Below are positions 53,979-63,311 of a DNA stretch of 64,000 nucleotides, in pieces. Numbering within the stretch: the first letter of the stretch is position 1; every line of letters begins with the position of its first letter. The stretch is from Nonomuraea typhae (GTDB lineage: Bacteria > Actinomycetota > Actinomycetes > Streptosporangiales > Streptosporangiaceae): assembly GCF_009760925.1 (NCBI RefSeq), contig NZ_VRLV01000012.1, forward strand, positions 186,001 through 250,000, written 5' to 3'. A program made the position numbers and the translations under genes. A model generated the notes under the pieces. It saw only the letters and a program-made list of their open reading frames with translations, was not told the origin of the DNA and did not search any database.

Positions 53979-54467
53979 ATGGCCGCACGATCGCTGACGC
54001 CGCTCCGGCACCTGGCCGTCATGACCGGACTCGTGGGACTTTACTATGTCGTTCCCCTGGGCGACGGGTCGAGCCTGACGCGGTTGTGGGGGGCGACGGC
54101 GTTGTTCCTGGCCGGGGTGCTGGTGCTGGTGTGGGCGTTCGGCCGGCACACGATCGCGATCGCGCACCGGGACCACCAGGCCAGGCTGCGCACGCTCCTG
54201 CTGCTGATGTACGTGGTGACGACGTTCTTCGCCCTCGGCTACCTGATGGTGGAGACGATCGACCCCGGCCAGTTCGAGGGGCTGGCCACCAAGACGGACG
54301 CCCTCTACTTCACCGTCGCCACGATCGCCACCGTGGGCTTCGGGGACGTGCACGCCACCGGGCAGGTGGCCCGGGCGCTCGTCACCGTCCAGATGGCCTT
54401 CGACCTGGTCATCCTGGCCGGTCTGATCGGCGCCTACCGGGGCGCGATCGCGGCCGCGCGCGGCTAG
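53979..54467 (+). CDS. potassium channel pore protein, 162 aa
   Basis: TVATIATVGFGDVHATG contains the selectivity filter TVGFGD, with helices on both sides (LLLLMYVVTTFFALGYLMV and FDLVILAGLIGAYRG). Two further hydrophobic segments lie at the N-terminus. It probably forms a tetrameric ion channel. It overlaps the convergent XRE gene by 4 bases. Confidence 0.8.
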   Translation: MAARSLTPLRHLAVMTGLVGLYYVVPLGDGSSLTRLWGATALFLAGVLVLVWAFGRHTIAIAHRDHQARLRTLLLLMYVVTTFFALGYLMVETIDPGQFEGLATKTDALYFTVATIATVGFGDVHATGQVARALVTVQMAFDLVILAGLIGAYRGAIAAARG

Positions 54468-55348
54468 GCCCACTCCCAGCGGATGCCGTGCACGCCGGGG
54501 CGCAGCTCGGTGTCGGCGATGTGGGCGGCGTCCCAGCTCAACCGTAACTCGGCCACGTCGGCCGGCGGGGTGGCGGTGGTCGGCTGCAGCGTGCGGAAGC
54601 AGCGCACCGGGGTGATGCCCGGGGCGAACTGCACGGTCAGCAGGTAGGCGTGCGCGGGGAATCGGAACCAGCGGTTGTAGAACGTGCTCTCCGGGCCACG
54701 CCCGCGATAGCGGAACTCGTACTCCACGACGTACGTCTCACCGGTCCGTAACGGCCGGTCGAACAGCAGCTCCAGCGCGGTCAGCCCGGCCGCCTCGTCC
54801 TTCTTGACGCGCCCCGGCCGGCAGAAGCCCGTGGACTGCTCCTCGGGCAGCCGCGAGCGCTCGTTGTAGTGGATGGCGACGTGCCGGTCCACGCCGTCGA
54901 CCCTGGCCTGGAAGACGGCGCGGGTGCGGACCGCGCGCTCGTCCCGCTCGGCCCCGATGGTGAAGTGGTCGTGGTAGCTGAGCACCGAGAGCTGGCCGTC
55001 CGTGGCGTTCTTGATCTCGGCCAGCAGCCGCTGCAGGCTGCCCGCCTCGGGACACAGATCGCGGTACGGCACCGCCCCCGGAACGTGGCTCACCCAGCGT
55101 CCTCTCGGCCGCGGCGGTCCCAGGCTGGCGATGAGCGTGTCGCCGGGCAGCGACAGGATCTCCTCCAGCGCGTGAAGCGCCCGGAGCGACTGTGATCGCT
55201 CCGGGCGGCATTTTCCGCGCTGCCAGTTGCTGAGGCTGGCCAGGCTGACCTTGATGCCGCGCTGGGATAAGCGGGCGTGCAGGCGTTCCAGGCTGAGTCC
55301 GCGGGCGGTGATGGCGTCGCGGAGGAGGCGGTCGAAGGGTTGTTCCAT
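54464..55348 (-). CDS. XRE-like HTH protein, 294 aa
   Basis: The first 70 residues carry an HTH: ARLSQRGIKVSLASLSNWQRG, RPERSQSLRALHALEEIL. The rest has a beta-rich part with SVLSYHDHFTIGAERDERAV and TYVVEYEFRYRGRGPESTFY, whose role I cannot name. It is preceded by GAGAGG. The partner or inducer is unknown. Confidence 0.65.
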   Translation of the reverse strand: MEQPFDRLLRDAITARGLSLERLHARLSQRGIKVSLASLSNWQRGKCRPERSQSLRALHALEEILSLPGDTLIASLGPPRPRGRWVSHVPGAVPYRDLCPEAGSLQRLLAEIKNATDGQLSVLSYHDHFTIGAERDERAVRTRAVFQARVDGVDRHVAIHYNERSRLPEEQSTGFCRPGRVKKDEAAGLTALELLFDRPLRTGETYVVEYEFRYRGRGPESTFYNRWFRFPAHAYLLTVQFAPGITPVRCFRTLQPTTATPPADVAELRLSWDAAHIADTELRPGVHGIRWEWA

Positions 55349-55401
55349 CGGGAAACCTCTCCTGTTTCAGGAGTGATCAGCCCGAATTTACAGCGCATGT
55401 G

Positions 55402-56688
55402 TCAGAAAGTCAGGCTCCATGCGTCGATATAGCCGGAGTGATTGGTGTCCACGTCCCTTACGCGCAGGCGCCAGGTGCCGTTCGCGGGGGAGGCGGAGGC
55501 GTTGACGGTGTAGGTCTCGTGGATGATCGTCCCGTCGTCGGAGGGGGCCGGGTCGCGCAGCCGGTACACCGTGCCCGTGGGCCCGACCAGGTCGAGCTGC
55601 AGGTCGCCGCGCCAGCCGTGGTGCACGTCGGCGTAGACGCCGAGGTTCGCGGGCGCGTTGCCGGGCACGCCGCCGACCGTGATCGAGGACTCGGCCTGGC
55701 CGAGGTCGGCGACGTCGTGGTTGTCGGTGTTCTCGAACGTGCGGCCGCCGGTCTCGGGGCCGTAGTTCTGGATCCAGTCGCCGACGTAGCGGGTGGTGCC
55801 GCCCCGGCGGGCGCCGCCGCCGTACGCGCTGGAGCCCTCGAAGTAGGTCCAGCCGCCGATGGTCTTGTCCGCCAGCGGCACCCAGGAGGAGCCGCTCTTG
55901 AGCGCGAAGTGCACGTGGTTGCTGCCCGCCGAGCCGCCGCACGGGATGCGGGTGCTGGTCAGCCCGAGGTAGTCGCCCATCCGGACGGGGGTTCCGTTGG
56001 GGCGGATCTCGTTGAGCAGGTGGTAGTACTCGGTCGTCCATCCGTTGTCGTGAATGATGCGGATGTGGCCGCCGTTGGAGCAGACCCAGTAGGCGCGGCC
56101 CGACTGGGCGGCCAGCACGCTGCGATCGGCGGCGCGGCTGTCGAGGTCGATCGAGCTCCACGGCCGCGGCTGGCCGGACCAGCCGTGCGGGCCGCCGATG
56201 ATCTTCCACTGGTTGCCGACCGGGTAGGGCAGGGACAGGCCGGTGGGTGCGGCCTGAGCGGCGGCCGTGCGGGCGGCGGCCGCCTTGGCGTTGGCGGCGA
56301 AGGTCTGCTTCTCGCCGGTGCCGAGGACGGCGGCGGGTGCGCGGGCGGCCAGCTCGGCGAACTCCGGCGTGCCGTCGAGCGCGGCCGTCCATCCGGTCGC
56401 GGTGCGCTGGGCGAGGAACAGCCAGCCCTCGGGGTAGGCGCCCTCGACATTGGGCGCCTTGATGACCGACGAGCCGAAGGCCCAGTCGCCGCGCGGGCTG
56501 CTGCGCTGCACGTTGACCTCGGTACCGGCGCCGGCGGCGGCCAGCTTGGAGCCGTCGGCCTGGCTGCGTGCGGTCATGAGCTGGACGACGGCCTGGTCGA
56601 GGCCGGGCGCGGCGGTGGCGGGCGCCGCGCCCAGCGAGGCGGCGGCCAGGACGATGACTCCGAGGACGGTGGATAAGCGGTGCCTCAT
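55402..56688 (-). CDS. secreted M23 peptidase with C-terminal P-domain, 428 aa
   Basis: A Sec signal (MRHRLSTVLGVIVLAAASLG, cleavage near ATA) and a propeptide-like Ala-rich stretch precede an M23 domain with GGPHGW..SSIDLD and HVHFAL, the zinc ligands. Residues from about 320 form a proprotein-convertase-type P-domain (ADLGQAESSITVGG, YADVHHGWRGDLQLDLVGP, GTWRLRVRDV). It probably cleaves peptidoglycan cross-bridges or other glycine-rich peptides outside the cell. Confidence 0.85.
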   Translation of the reverse strand: MRHRLSTVLGVIVLAAASLGAAPATAAPGLDQAVVQLMTARSQADGSKLAAAGAGTEVNVQRSSPRGDWAFGSSVIKAPNVEGAYPEGWLFLAQRTATGWTAALDGTPEFAELAARAPAAVLGTGEKQTFAANAKAAAARTAAAQAAPTGLSLPYPVGNQWKIIGGPHGWSGQPRPWSSIDLDSRAADRSVLAAQSGRAYWVCSNGGHIRIIHDNGWTTEYYHLLNEIRPNGTPVRMGDYLGLTSTRIPCGGSAGSNHVHFALKSGSSWVPLADKTIGGWTYFEGSSAYGGGARRGGTTRYVGDWIQNYGPETGGRTFENTDNHDVADLGQAESSITVGGVPGNAPANLGVYADVHHGWRGDLQLDLVGPTGTVYRLRDPAPSDDGTIIHETYTVNASASPANGTWRLRVRDVDTNHSGYIDAWSLTF

Positions 56689-56975
56689 GGAGGGTTCTCC
56701 TTGGTGCGGCTGGGGGGTGGTTCGCCGTGTACCGTCCACCCGCCGCGGTCCTGACAACAACGCCCTCACCCGGCGCATCAGCCAATTCCCTGATAAATAC
56801 GGCTTGAAAGTTAAAGGTGGTGGTATGTCGGCGCAGGTCACCGGGGTGTGGCCACACCGGCTGATTAAACATTCAGCGTTACCGCATTTCCCCATATCGC
56901 CCTCGCGGCGGCGATGCCTGCCGTACCTTCCTAGTCACGATATGCAGGCATCCGGGCACGGAAGGTGAGAACGCG

Positions 56976-58229
56976 ATGCGCCGGTCGATACGGGGGAACC
57001 GGATCCTCGCCAAGCCCTACCGCGACCTCGTCACGCTCGGTTACCTGGCGCTGCCCGCCACGAACGGCGAGGACCGGCGGCTGGCCCGCGCTCACCGGCT
57101 GGCCGCCGCCGTCGTCTCCCGCCACGGCAGGCAGGACGAGCGCCGCCTGCGCCAGATCTTCCTGCGCCGCGTGCTGCGCGGGCGCGCGCTCCCGTGGCCG
57201 CGGGGACCCCTGGAGGCCGTTCCCGCCGCCGTCAGCCCGTCCGACCTCGGCCTGCTGCGCGCCCTCAACTCCCTCACCGCGGCCGGCCGGGCCGCCTACT
57301 GCCTGCTCGCCGTCGAGGGGCGCCCGCCGGAGGAGGTCACCGGCATCCTGGCCGGCGCCCGCGTACCCGATCCGGCGGGCGCGCTGGCCGAGGCCGAGAC
57401 CCTGCCGCGCGACGTCACCCTGAGCCTCGACCCCACCGTGGCCCGCCTGTACGCCCGGCCGGTGCGCCGCCTGCGGCTGGCCCTCACCCTCGTGCTCGCG
57501 GCCTGCGCGGCGGCCGCCGCCTGGCCCCGCCCCGACCTCGCGCGCCCGGCCGGCGCCGCGCCGCACGAGCTTCGCGAGCCGGAGGTCACGCGGGCCGCCC
57601 CGGACGCCTGGCGCACGGGCGCCGGCCCGACGCTCGCCTCCTGGCCGCCGCGCGGCTCGCGCACGGACGACACCCAGCTGGTACGGCGGGCCGCTGCGGC
57701 CTGGGGCGGCGGCCGGGTCCAGCTGATCTTCGCCGGACGGGTCGACGACGCCGTGATCGTCATCCTGCGCCGCCACGACCAGGTGGCCCGCTTCACCGTG
57801 GCCGGCGGCCGGGAGGAGCTGCGGGTGACGCCTGCCCCGGGCGCCGGAGCCGGTCCACTCAAACTCACCGGCACCCGCTACCTGGCGCCGCCGTGGACAC
57901 GCGAGATGTGGGCCGCCCCCCTGTCCGGGCGCGCGCCGCGCTGGCGGGCGCTCCGGCTGACCGGCGGCGTGACCGAGCCGGTCGCCGCCGCCACCCGCGG
58001 CACGTGCCGCCGGGGACCGCTGCTACGCCTGCGGGCGGCGGAGGACAGGGGACGCGGCCTGCCGCCGGCGGAGATCCGGCGCGCCCTGCCGTACACGCTG
58101 CTGGACGTCGGCGGCGTGTCCCCGGCCGACGTCTCCGGGGACACGTTCCCCGCGTGGAAGGCGCTCGGCTGCGCGCCGGGGCGCCCCCACGCGGCCGTCA
58201 GCGAGCGAGGACGTCCACCGACTCGGTGA
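56976..58229 (+). CDS. membrane protein with sigma-factor-like N-terminus, 417 aa
   Basis: The N-terminal 150 residues resemble the helical sigma regions: YRDLVTLGYLALPAT, HGRQDERRLRQIFLRRVLRG, and AAYCLLAVEGRPPEEVTGIL, which is like region 4. A membrane helix (RRLRLALTLVLAACAAAAAW, near 165-185) leads to an extracytoplasmic domain of about 230 residues. It may be a membrane-held sigma-like regulator or an unrelated helical protein; the similarity is weak. It converges on the APH gene, overlapping 32 bases. Confidence 0.5.
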   Translation: MRRSIRGNRILAKPYRDLVTLGYLALPATNGEDRRLARAHRLAAAVVSRHGRQDERRLRQIFLRRVLRGRALPWPRGPLEAVPAAVSPSDLGLLRALNSLTAAGRAAYCLLAVEGRPPEEVTGILAGARVPDPAGALAEAETLPRDVTLSLDPTVARLYARPVRRLRLALTLVLAACAAAAAWPRPDLARPAGAAPHELREPEVTRAAPDAWRTGAGPTLASWPPRGSRTDDTQLVRRAAAAWGGGRVQLIFAGRVDDAVIVILRRHDQVARFTVAGGREELRVTPAPGAGAGPLKLTGTRYLAPPWTREMWAAPLSGRAPRWRALRLTGGVTEPVAAATRGTCRRGPLLRLRAAEDRGRGLPPAEIRRALPYTLLDVGGVSPADVSGDTFPAWKALGCAPGRPHAAVSERGRPPTR

Positions 58230-59130
58230 AGCCCGCCCACGCCGTCCGCACGTCGGCGCTGTCCTCATGCGGCGCCCGGAAGTCCTGGACGTAGATGGAA
58301 AGGTCGTCCAGCAGCCACCGCCGATGGAAGAACTGCATGGCGTTTTCCGACACATCGTGACCGGTCGCCGCCGTGTAGGCCGCCCACGCCGTACGGCTGT
58401 CGCCCAGCGCCAGCCAGAGGTCGCGCTCCGGCGGCGCCAGCGCCACGGTGTCCCAGTCGACCAGCAGCCGCCGGTCACCCGAGCGCAGCACGTTGCCCGG
58501 GTGCGGCTCGCCGTGGGTGAGCACGGTGCCGGTGCCGTACTCGGCCGCGTCGGCGTCGAAGCGGGCCAGCACCTCCTTCAGCGCCTGGCTACCGTGGCGG
58601 GCCAGGTGCAGGCGGGCCGGCTCCGCGTACGGGCCGCCGCTCCAGGGGCGGCCGAGGTCGTCCAGGGCCGCCTCCAGCTCGGCCCGCCCGCTCAGCGCGG
58701 GGTCGAAGACCGGCGCGCCGGGGCCGGGCGCGCTGCCGTGGAGACCGGCCAGCAGGGCGGCCATCGCCTTCCGGTCGGACTCGGCCGTCTCCTGGCCGAA
58801 ATGGCCCGCCGTACCCTCGACCAGCGGAAAGATCGACAGCGCGTAGTGCGGGCCGAAGGGGACCAGCGGTGTGCCCGCGCGGGAGGGGATCGGGCGGACC
58901 ACGAAGTCGTGCTCCAGCCCGGCCGCGGTCTCCAGCGCGGCGCGCAGCGCGTCGAAGGAGCGGGCGGGGCGGGCGGCGGTGACGAACCAGCGGCCGCCGG
59001 CCGTCCAGTGATGGTCGCCGAAGCCGAGCGGGGCGTGCGTCAGCTCCCGGATCGGCAGGTCCCAGTGGGTGCGCAGGGCGGTGATGAGGTCGTCGAGGCG
59101 GATGTCGGTGGGCGGGTCCTGCAAGGTCAT
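58198..59130 (-). CDS. APH-type phosphotransferase, 310 aa
   Basis: LTHGEPHPGNVL is the catalytic Brenner-type loop and LLVDWDTVALAPPERDL the metal-binding DxD-like segment of aminoglycoside phosphotransferase/choline kinase-type enzymes. Substrate unknown; drug resistance should not be assumed. ATG at 59130 overlaps the Thg1-like stop (ATGA), so it is translated with the previous gene. Confidence 0.8.
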   Translation of the reverse strand: MTLQDPPTDIRLDDLITALRTHWDLPIRELTHAPLGFGDHHWTAGGRWFVTAARPARSFDALRAALETAAGLEHDFVVRPIPSRAGTPLVPFGPHYALSIFPLVEGTAGHFGQETAESDRKAMAALLAGLHGSAPGPGAPVFDPALSGRAELEAALDDLGRPWSGGPYAEPARLHLARHGSQALKEVLARFDADAAEYGTGTVLTHGEPHPGNVLRSGDRRLLVDWDTVALAPPERDLWLALGDSRTAWAAYTAATGHDVSENAMQFFHRRWLLDDLSIYVQDFRAPHEDSADVRTAWAGFTESVDVLAR

Positions 59131-59885
59131 GTCCTCGTTTCGTCCAGCAGCCGCTTCACGAGCCGCCGGTAGTCGTCCTTCATGGGCAGGTCGCGCTCGA
59201 CGCGCACGCGGCGGCGCCGGGCGACGACGTCGACGCCGCGGATCGGGTCGTGGCCGGGGTGCTCGTGGTTCTCCCACCACAGGCCGACGCCCCGGCGCTG
59301 CCAGGCGGGCAGCTCGTTGAAGTTCACGCCGTGGCGGTACAGCAACTCGTTCTTGCCGGCCACGCCGGTGCGGTCGAGCGCCCGGCCGGCTTCGCGCTGG
59401 GTGCTGCCGTTGCCGCGCAGCGTCCAGTAACACCAGCCGTTGAGCGCGCAGCGCGCCGCGTCGGCCTGGCGCCAGGACAGGTAGTCGACCACGTCCTCGA
59501 CGCCCGCGCCGAGCCAGACCCGGCTGTCGAACTGCACCGGCTCGCCCGCCGCGTGGGTGAACGTCGAGGAGGCGACGGCCGCCGAGATCGACACCAGCTT
59601 CTCCAGCTCCCGGCCGAACATCGCGAACGACGGCGCCAGCACCACCGAGACCTCGTCGCTCTCGGTGTAGGCGTAGCGTCCGCCGAGTTCCTCCAGCAGG
59701 GCCCGGGCGGTGCCGGTCATCAGCGCCGAGAACCGCTCGTCGAACGGCTTGCCGTAGCGCTGCTCGGTGTAGCGGGAGAAGCCGCGGCCGTCGACGCGCA
59801 CGATTGCCCAGGCGCCGGGGAGCAGCCGAAGATCGTGAAAGAACTCTCCGGCCCGCATGCGGGCCTCCAGCTCGTTGCTGTTCAC
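59127..59885 (-). CDS. tRNA(His) guanylyltransferase-like protein (Thg1/TLP), 252 aa
   Basis: VRVDGRGFSRYTEQRYGKPF is the RxDGRxF-type metal-binding start of Thg1, and YTESDEVSVVLAPSF the second catalytic Asp motif. Thg1-like proteins add nucleotides in the reverse 3'-5' direction, for tRNA repair or maturation. Bacterial members are uncommon. GTG at 59885 follows GGGAGGGG. The substrate in bacteria is often a truncated tRNA. Confidence 0.8.
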   Translation of the reverse strand: MNSNELEARMRAGEFFHDLRLLPGAWAIVRVDGRGFSRYTEQRYGKPFDERFSALMTGTARALLEELGGRYAYTESDEVSVVLAPSFAMFGRELEKLVSISAAVASSTFTHAAGEPVQFDSRVWLGAGVEDVVDYLSWRQADAARCALNGWCYWTLRGNGSTQREAGRALDRTGVAGKNELLYRHGVNFNELPAWQRRGVGLWWENHEHPGHDPIRGVDVVARRRRVRVERDLPMKDDYRRLVKRLLDETRT

Positions 59886-60094
59886 ACCCCTCCCGCCCTC
59901 TCTCGTTCGAGCCTGGCACAGAATGCGGCGCGGTTGCACCCGCTTTTGGCCCTGACCGAAAGGTCGGTGATGTCGGGATTGTGATGTGGCCGGGTCCGGC
60001 CAGTCCGCGAGATCGTCGGACGCCTCGCAGCGCTCTGTGATAGCTACGTGACGCATAGTAATCAACCCAGTAATCACGATCTTTGGAGTTCTGG

Positions 60095-60865
60095 ATGGTG
60101 GCTTACGTGTTCGCGGTGGCGGCGGCGATCGGCGTGGTGGCGCTCGCGGCCCTCGCGTTCAGGAAGATCGGCAAGGGGAGCGAGGACACCGACCCCGGCG
60201 GGCCCTCGGTGGCGCACGCCGGCGCCATGCTCTCGGCCCTGTTCCTGCTGGCCTTCGCGATCGCGATCATCGTCCCCTGGACCATGGCCGACTCCGCCCG
60301 CCAGAACACCCAGGACGAGAGCCAGGCGGCCGTCGAGGCGTACTGGGCGGCCGGCGACCTGCCCGCCGACAGCCGCGACGCCGTCCGCACCGGGCTGCGC
60401 GACTACCTCACCTTCGTCGTCGACACCGAGTGGCCGCTCATGGCCCAGGGCCGCCTCGACCCGGTCGGCTCCGAGCGCGTCGACGCGCTGCGCACCCAGG
60501 TCGCGACCATCGACACCGGCGACGACGAGGACGCCGCCGACACGCAGAACGAGGTGCTCGGCCACATCAGCGACGTCTCCGCCGCGCGCGCCCAGCGCGG
60601 CGTGGACGCCGGCAGCACGCCGCCACCCGGCCTGCTCGTGCTCACCGCGCTGAGCGGCGTCATCGTGGTGCTCCTCCCGATGCTGGCAGGGGCCAGGCCG
60701 CGCGGGTGGTCGCTGGTGCCGCTGCTGGCCATGGCCGGGATGCTCGGCTTCGGCGTCTACCTGTGCTGGGACATCATGCGCGTCTTCGACGGCCCGCTGG
60801 CCGTCCAGCCCGACGCGTTCCGGGTGGCCCTGCAGGAGTTCGCCCGCATATCCGGGGGCGTGTGA
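60095..60865 (+). CDS. DUF4239-like membrane protein, 256 aa
   Basis: Four hydrophobic segments: two at the N-terminus (VAYVFAVAAAIGVVALAALA and MLSALFLLAFAIAIIVPW) and two after residue 185 (LLVLTALSGVIVVLLPMLAG and LVPLLAMAGMLGFGVYLC) enclose a soluble helical loop. The layout matches DUF4239/bestrophin-like membrane proteins. ATG at 60095 follows TTTGGAG. It overlaps the next gene by GTGA. Confidence 0.6.
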   Translation: MVAYVFAVAAAIGVVALAALAFRKIGKGSEDTDPGGPSVAHAGAMLSALFLLAFAIAIIVPWTMADSARQNTQDESQAAVEAYWAAGDLPADSRDAVRTGLRDYLTFVVDTEWPLMAQGRLDPVGSERVDALRTQVATIDTGDDEDAADTQNEVLGHISDVSAARAQRGVDAGSTPPPGLLVLTALSGVIVVLLPMLAGARPRGWSLVPLLAMAGMLGFGVYLCWDIMRVFDGPLAVQPDAFRVALQEFARISGGV

Positions 60866-61725
60866 CCGTGCGCGTGCCCCGCAGGCCGCTGCTCGGGGTG
60901 GCCCTGTTGCTCGCGCTGGGCCTCGCCGCGCCCGGCGTGGCCGCCCTCGACCTCGATCTCGGTACGGCGCAGCCGGTCTCGCTGGCCGCCGGGGACGAGC
61001 CCGATCGCGGCGATCCCGCGTCCTCCCCGGACGACGCCGCCGCCGCCGATGACGACGGCGTGAAAGAAGCCGCCCCCGATGACGGCCGCGCGAAGGAGGC
61101 CGCCCGTGGCGGTGACGGCCAGGACGGCTTCGACGGCGACGGCCGGAACGACACGGCGCTCCACGGCGCAGGCGATCAGCCCCGCGACGAGAAGGATCAC
61201 GGCGACGGGAGCGGCGAAGACGGCCACGGCGGGCTGAGCGTGGGCCCGGTGGGCATTTCGGTCTGCCTGGACGTGGGGCCGCTGAGCATACGGCTGGGCT
61301 GTGCGCCGGCGTGCCCGGAGAAGCCGGGCACGTGCGCTCCGGAACCGCCGCCGTCCCCGGAACCTCCGCCTCCACCGGAACCGGCGCCTTCGCCGGAACC
61401 CACACCGACGCCGGAACCCACCCCGGAACCCACGCCGACCCCGGCGCCCACGCCGCCGCCCACCCCTGAGCCGACGCCGCCCCCCGTACGGCCCACGCCG
61501 ACCCGGGAGCCGGTGCGGGTGGCGCAGCCGCAGCCGGTCGAGGTGGAGACCAAGCCGACGCCGAAACCCACCCCGAAGCCGACGCCCAGCACCCGGCGCG
61601 GCTACGTGCGGGCGGAGAAGCCGCCGCCGCCCCGCAAGAACCCGCTGGCCACGGTGCTGATCCTGGTGGTGCTGACGAGCGTGATCGCCTCGACCACCGC
61701 GGTCGCCTTCGGCGCCTTCCGCTGA
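60862..61725 (+). CDS. proline-rich cell-surface membrane protein, 287 aa
   Basis: An N-terminal hydrophobic signal (LLGVALLLALGLAAPGVAAL), an acidic Asp/Gly region, a small VGISVCLDVGPLSIRLGC domain with four cysteines, a long PEP/PTP repeat region, and a C-terminal membrane helix (ATVLILVVLTSVIASTTAV) suggest a wall-spanning anchored protein. The proline repeats have no sequence-specific function visible. It is coupled to the DUF4239 gene. Confidence 0.6.
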   Translation: MTVRVPRRPLLGVALLLALGLAAPGVAALDLDLGTAQPVSLAAGDEPDRGDPASSPDDAAAADDDGVKEAAPDDGRAKEAARGGDGQDGFDGDGRNDTALHGAGDQPRDEKDHGDGSGEDGHGGLSVGPVGISVCLDVGPLSIRLGCAPACPEKPGTCAPEPPPSPEPPPPPEPAPSPEPTPTPEPTPEPTPTPAPTPPPTPEPTPPPVRPTPTREPVRVAQPQPVEVETKPTPKPTPKPTPSTRRGYVRAEKPPPPRKNPLATVLILVVLTSVIASTTAVAFGAFR

Positions 61726-61731
61726 CGGTGA

Positions 61732-61760
61732 ACCGCCTCCGGGCCCGGCCCGGAGGCGGT
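61732..61760. terminator. bidirectional terminator
   Basis: ACCGCCTCCGGGC (61732-61744) pairs perfectly with 61748-61760 around CCG. It lies between two convergent genes (stops at 61725 and 61767). Confidence 0.7.
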
Positions 61761-61766
61761 CACGGC

Positions 61767-63311
61767 CTAGGTCGTCCGGCGCAGTTGCTCGTTCATGATG
61801 AGGAAGGCGCCGAGGCCGTGGAAGTCGTTGACCGGCCGGGCCCGGTTGAAGTAGTAGCTGAAGACGTCGTCGACGTTGGTGCCCTCGCTGATGTCGACGA
61901 TGTCGGTGCGGCCGTCGGAGCCGGTGGAGACCTTGGCGAGCACGCCCTGGTAGCCGCGGTCGGCGTACACCTTGTAGGAGGGGTCCACGTAGCCGCGTTC
62001 GACGGAGCGGGAGATCGTGTAGGTGTACATGGCCGAGCAGGACGTCTCGGTCCAGTTGCCGGCGTTGCCCCGTTCGGTGACGACCTGGAACCATCGGCCG
62101 GTCGCCGGATCCTGCCAGGTGGCGTAGGCGGGCACGAGGTTGCGCAGCATGGCGATCAGGGCGGCGCGGCGCGGGTGGTCGGCCGGGATGATCTCCAGGA
62201 TCTCGATGGCGGCCATGCCGAACCAGCCGATGGCCCGGCACCAGGAGATGCCGTTGGTGTTGCCTAGCGACGGCTTGACCCAGGAGGCGGTGAGCCCGCC
62301 GGGCTGGTCGTAGGCGTGGTAGAGCAGCCCGGCGGCGGGGCCGGAGGTCCGGTTGAGGTGGCTGTAGTAGATCTCCAGCTGCTTGGCCGGTTCGGTGCGG
62401 GTGAAGGCGTCGGCGGCGACCCACGCGCCGTAGCGGGCCACGAAGGGGTCGACCATGAAGACGCCGTCGGCCCAGAGCTGGCCCTGGCGGGAGTCGGAGG
62501 TGGAGTGCCACCAGCCGCCGTCGGAGGTGCGCGGGTAGGTGTTGAGCCGGTTGCGGATCTTGGCGGCGGCGGTGCGGTAGCGGCTCTGGCCGGTCTCCTT
62601 GTAGAGGGCGAGCAGGATGTTGCCCGACTGCATGCTGTCGAGGTTGCTGAAGTTGCTGGAGATGTCGCCGGAGGAGTCGACGAAGCGGTCGGCCCAGTCC
62701 TTGATGTACTGCAGGTGCCGCGGGTCGCCGGTGCGCTGCCAGACGAGGTACTGGCCCCACAGGTACAGGCCGCGGGTGTAACCCCAGCCGCCGAGCTGGG
62801 CGGGGGAGTAGCGCGCCATGGTGGATTCGACGACGGCGACGGACCAGTCGGTCTGGCCGGGCTCCGCCACGGTCAGTGAGTCCACGTTGGGGCCGCCGCC
62901 GGCGGTGGTGGCGGTGGCCCGGACGAGGTTCGCGCCGGCGTTGAGCGCGACGGTGACGCGGGCGGTGCGCCAGTTGGTCCAGGCGCCGGTGCCGGGGAAG
63001 TCGACGAGGGTGCCGGCCACGTTCATGGGCCGGTTGGCCGTGGTGCCGTTGGCGTAGCGCAGGATGAGGTCGACGGTGCGGGCTTCGGCGGACTCGACGG
63101 TCCACTCCACGTAGGAGCCGGTGAGGTTGTCGTAGTTGACGAAGCCGGTGCCGGTGTAGCCGGGGTGGTTGGACTCGACGGCGCCCTGGGAGATCGTCGC
63201 GTTCTCCGCCTCGAGGAGCGTCGCCTGCGCGGTGGCCGGTTGTGCGTGGAGTAACTGGGCGGCCAGCACGAGAGCCGCGGTGGTCCTGAGCATCACGGTG
63301 AGACATCCCAT
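61767..63311 (-). CDS. secreted CBM35-GH105 unsaturated glycosiduronase, 514 aa
   Basis: After a signal (TTAALVLAAQLLHAQPA), residues about 30-150 are a CBM35-type beta-sandwich (EAENATISQGAVESNHPGYT, GTGFVNYDN, LRYANGT). The rest fits a GH105-type alpha/alpha barrel: GGWGYTRGLYLWGQYL, WADGVFMVDPFVARYG and RAIGWFGMAAIEILEIIP. GH105 enzymes remove unsaturated uronic acid from pectin or rhamnogalacturonan lyase products. ATG at 63293 is an alternative start. Confidence 0.8.
   Translation of the reverse strand: MGCLTVMLRTTAALVLAAQLLHAQPATAQATLLEAENATISQGAVESNHPGYTGTGFVNYDNLTGSYVEWTVESAEARTVDLILRYANGTTANRPMNVAGTLVDFPGTGAWTNWRTARVTVALNAGANLVRATATTAGGGPNVDSLTVAEPGQTDWSVAVVESTMARYSPAQLGGWGYTRGLYLWGQYLVWQRTGDPRHLQYIKDWADRFVDSSGDISSNFSNLDSMQSGNILLALYKETGQSRYRTAAAKIRNRLNTYPRTSDGGWWHSTSDSRQGQLWADGVFMVDPFVARYGAWVAADAFTRTEPAKQLEIYYSHLNRTSGPAAGLLYHAYDQPGGLTASWVKPSLGNTNGISWCRAIGWFGMAAIEILEIIPADHPRRAALIAMLRNLVPAYATWQDPATGRWFQVVTERGNAGNWTETSCSAMYTYTISRSVERGYVDPSYKVYADRGYQGVLAKVSTGSDGRTDIVDISEGTNVDDVFSYYFNRARPVNDFHGLGAFLIMNEQLRRTT

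Noticed and set aside
58198..59130. APH-type gene as an antibiotic resistance gene
   Set aside because: The fold is shared with choline kinases and many unknown kinases, and no resistance context is present.
61340..61620. Proline-rich repeat region as a DNA satellite
   Set aside because: It is an in-frame PEP/PTP coding stretch in a surface protein, with irregular units.
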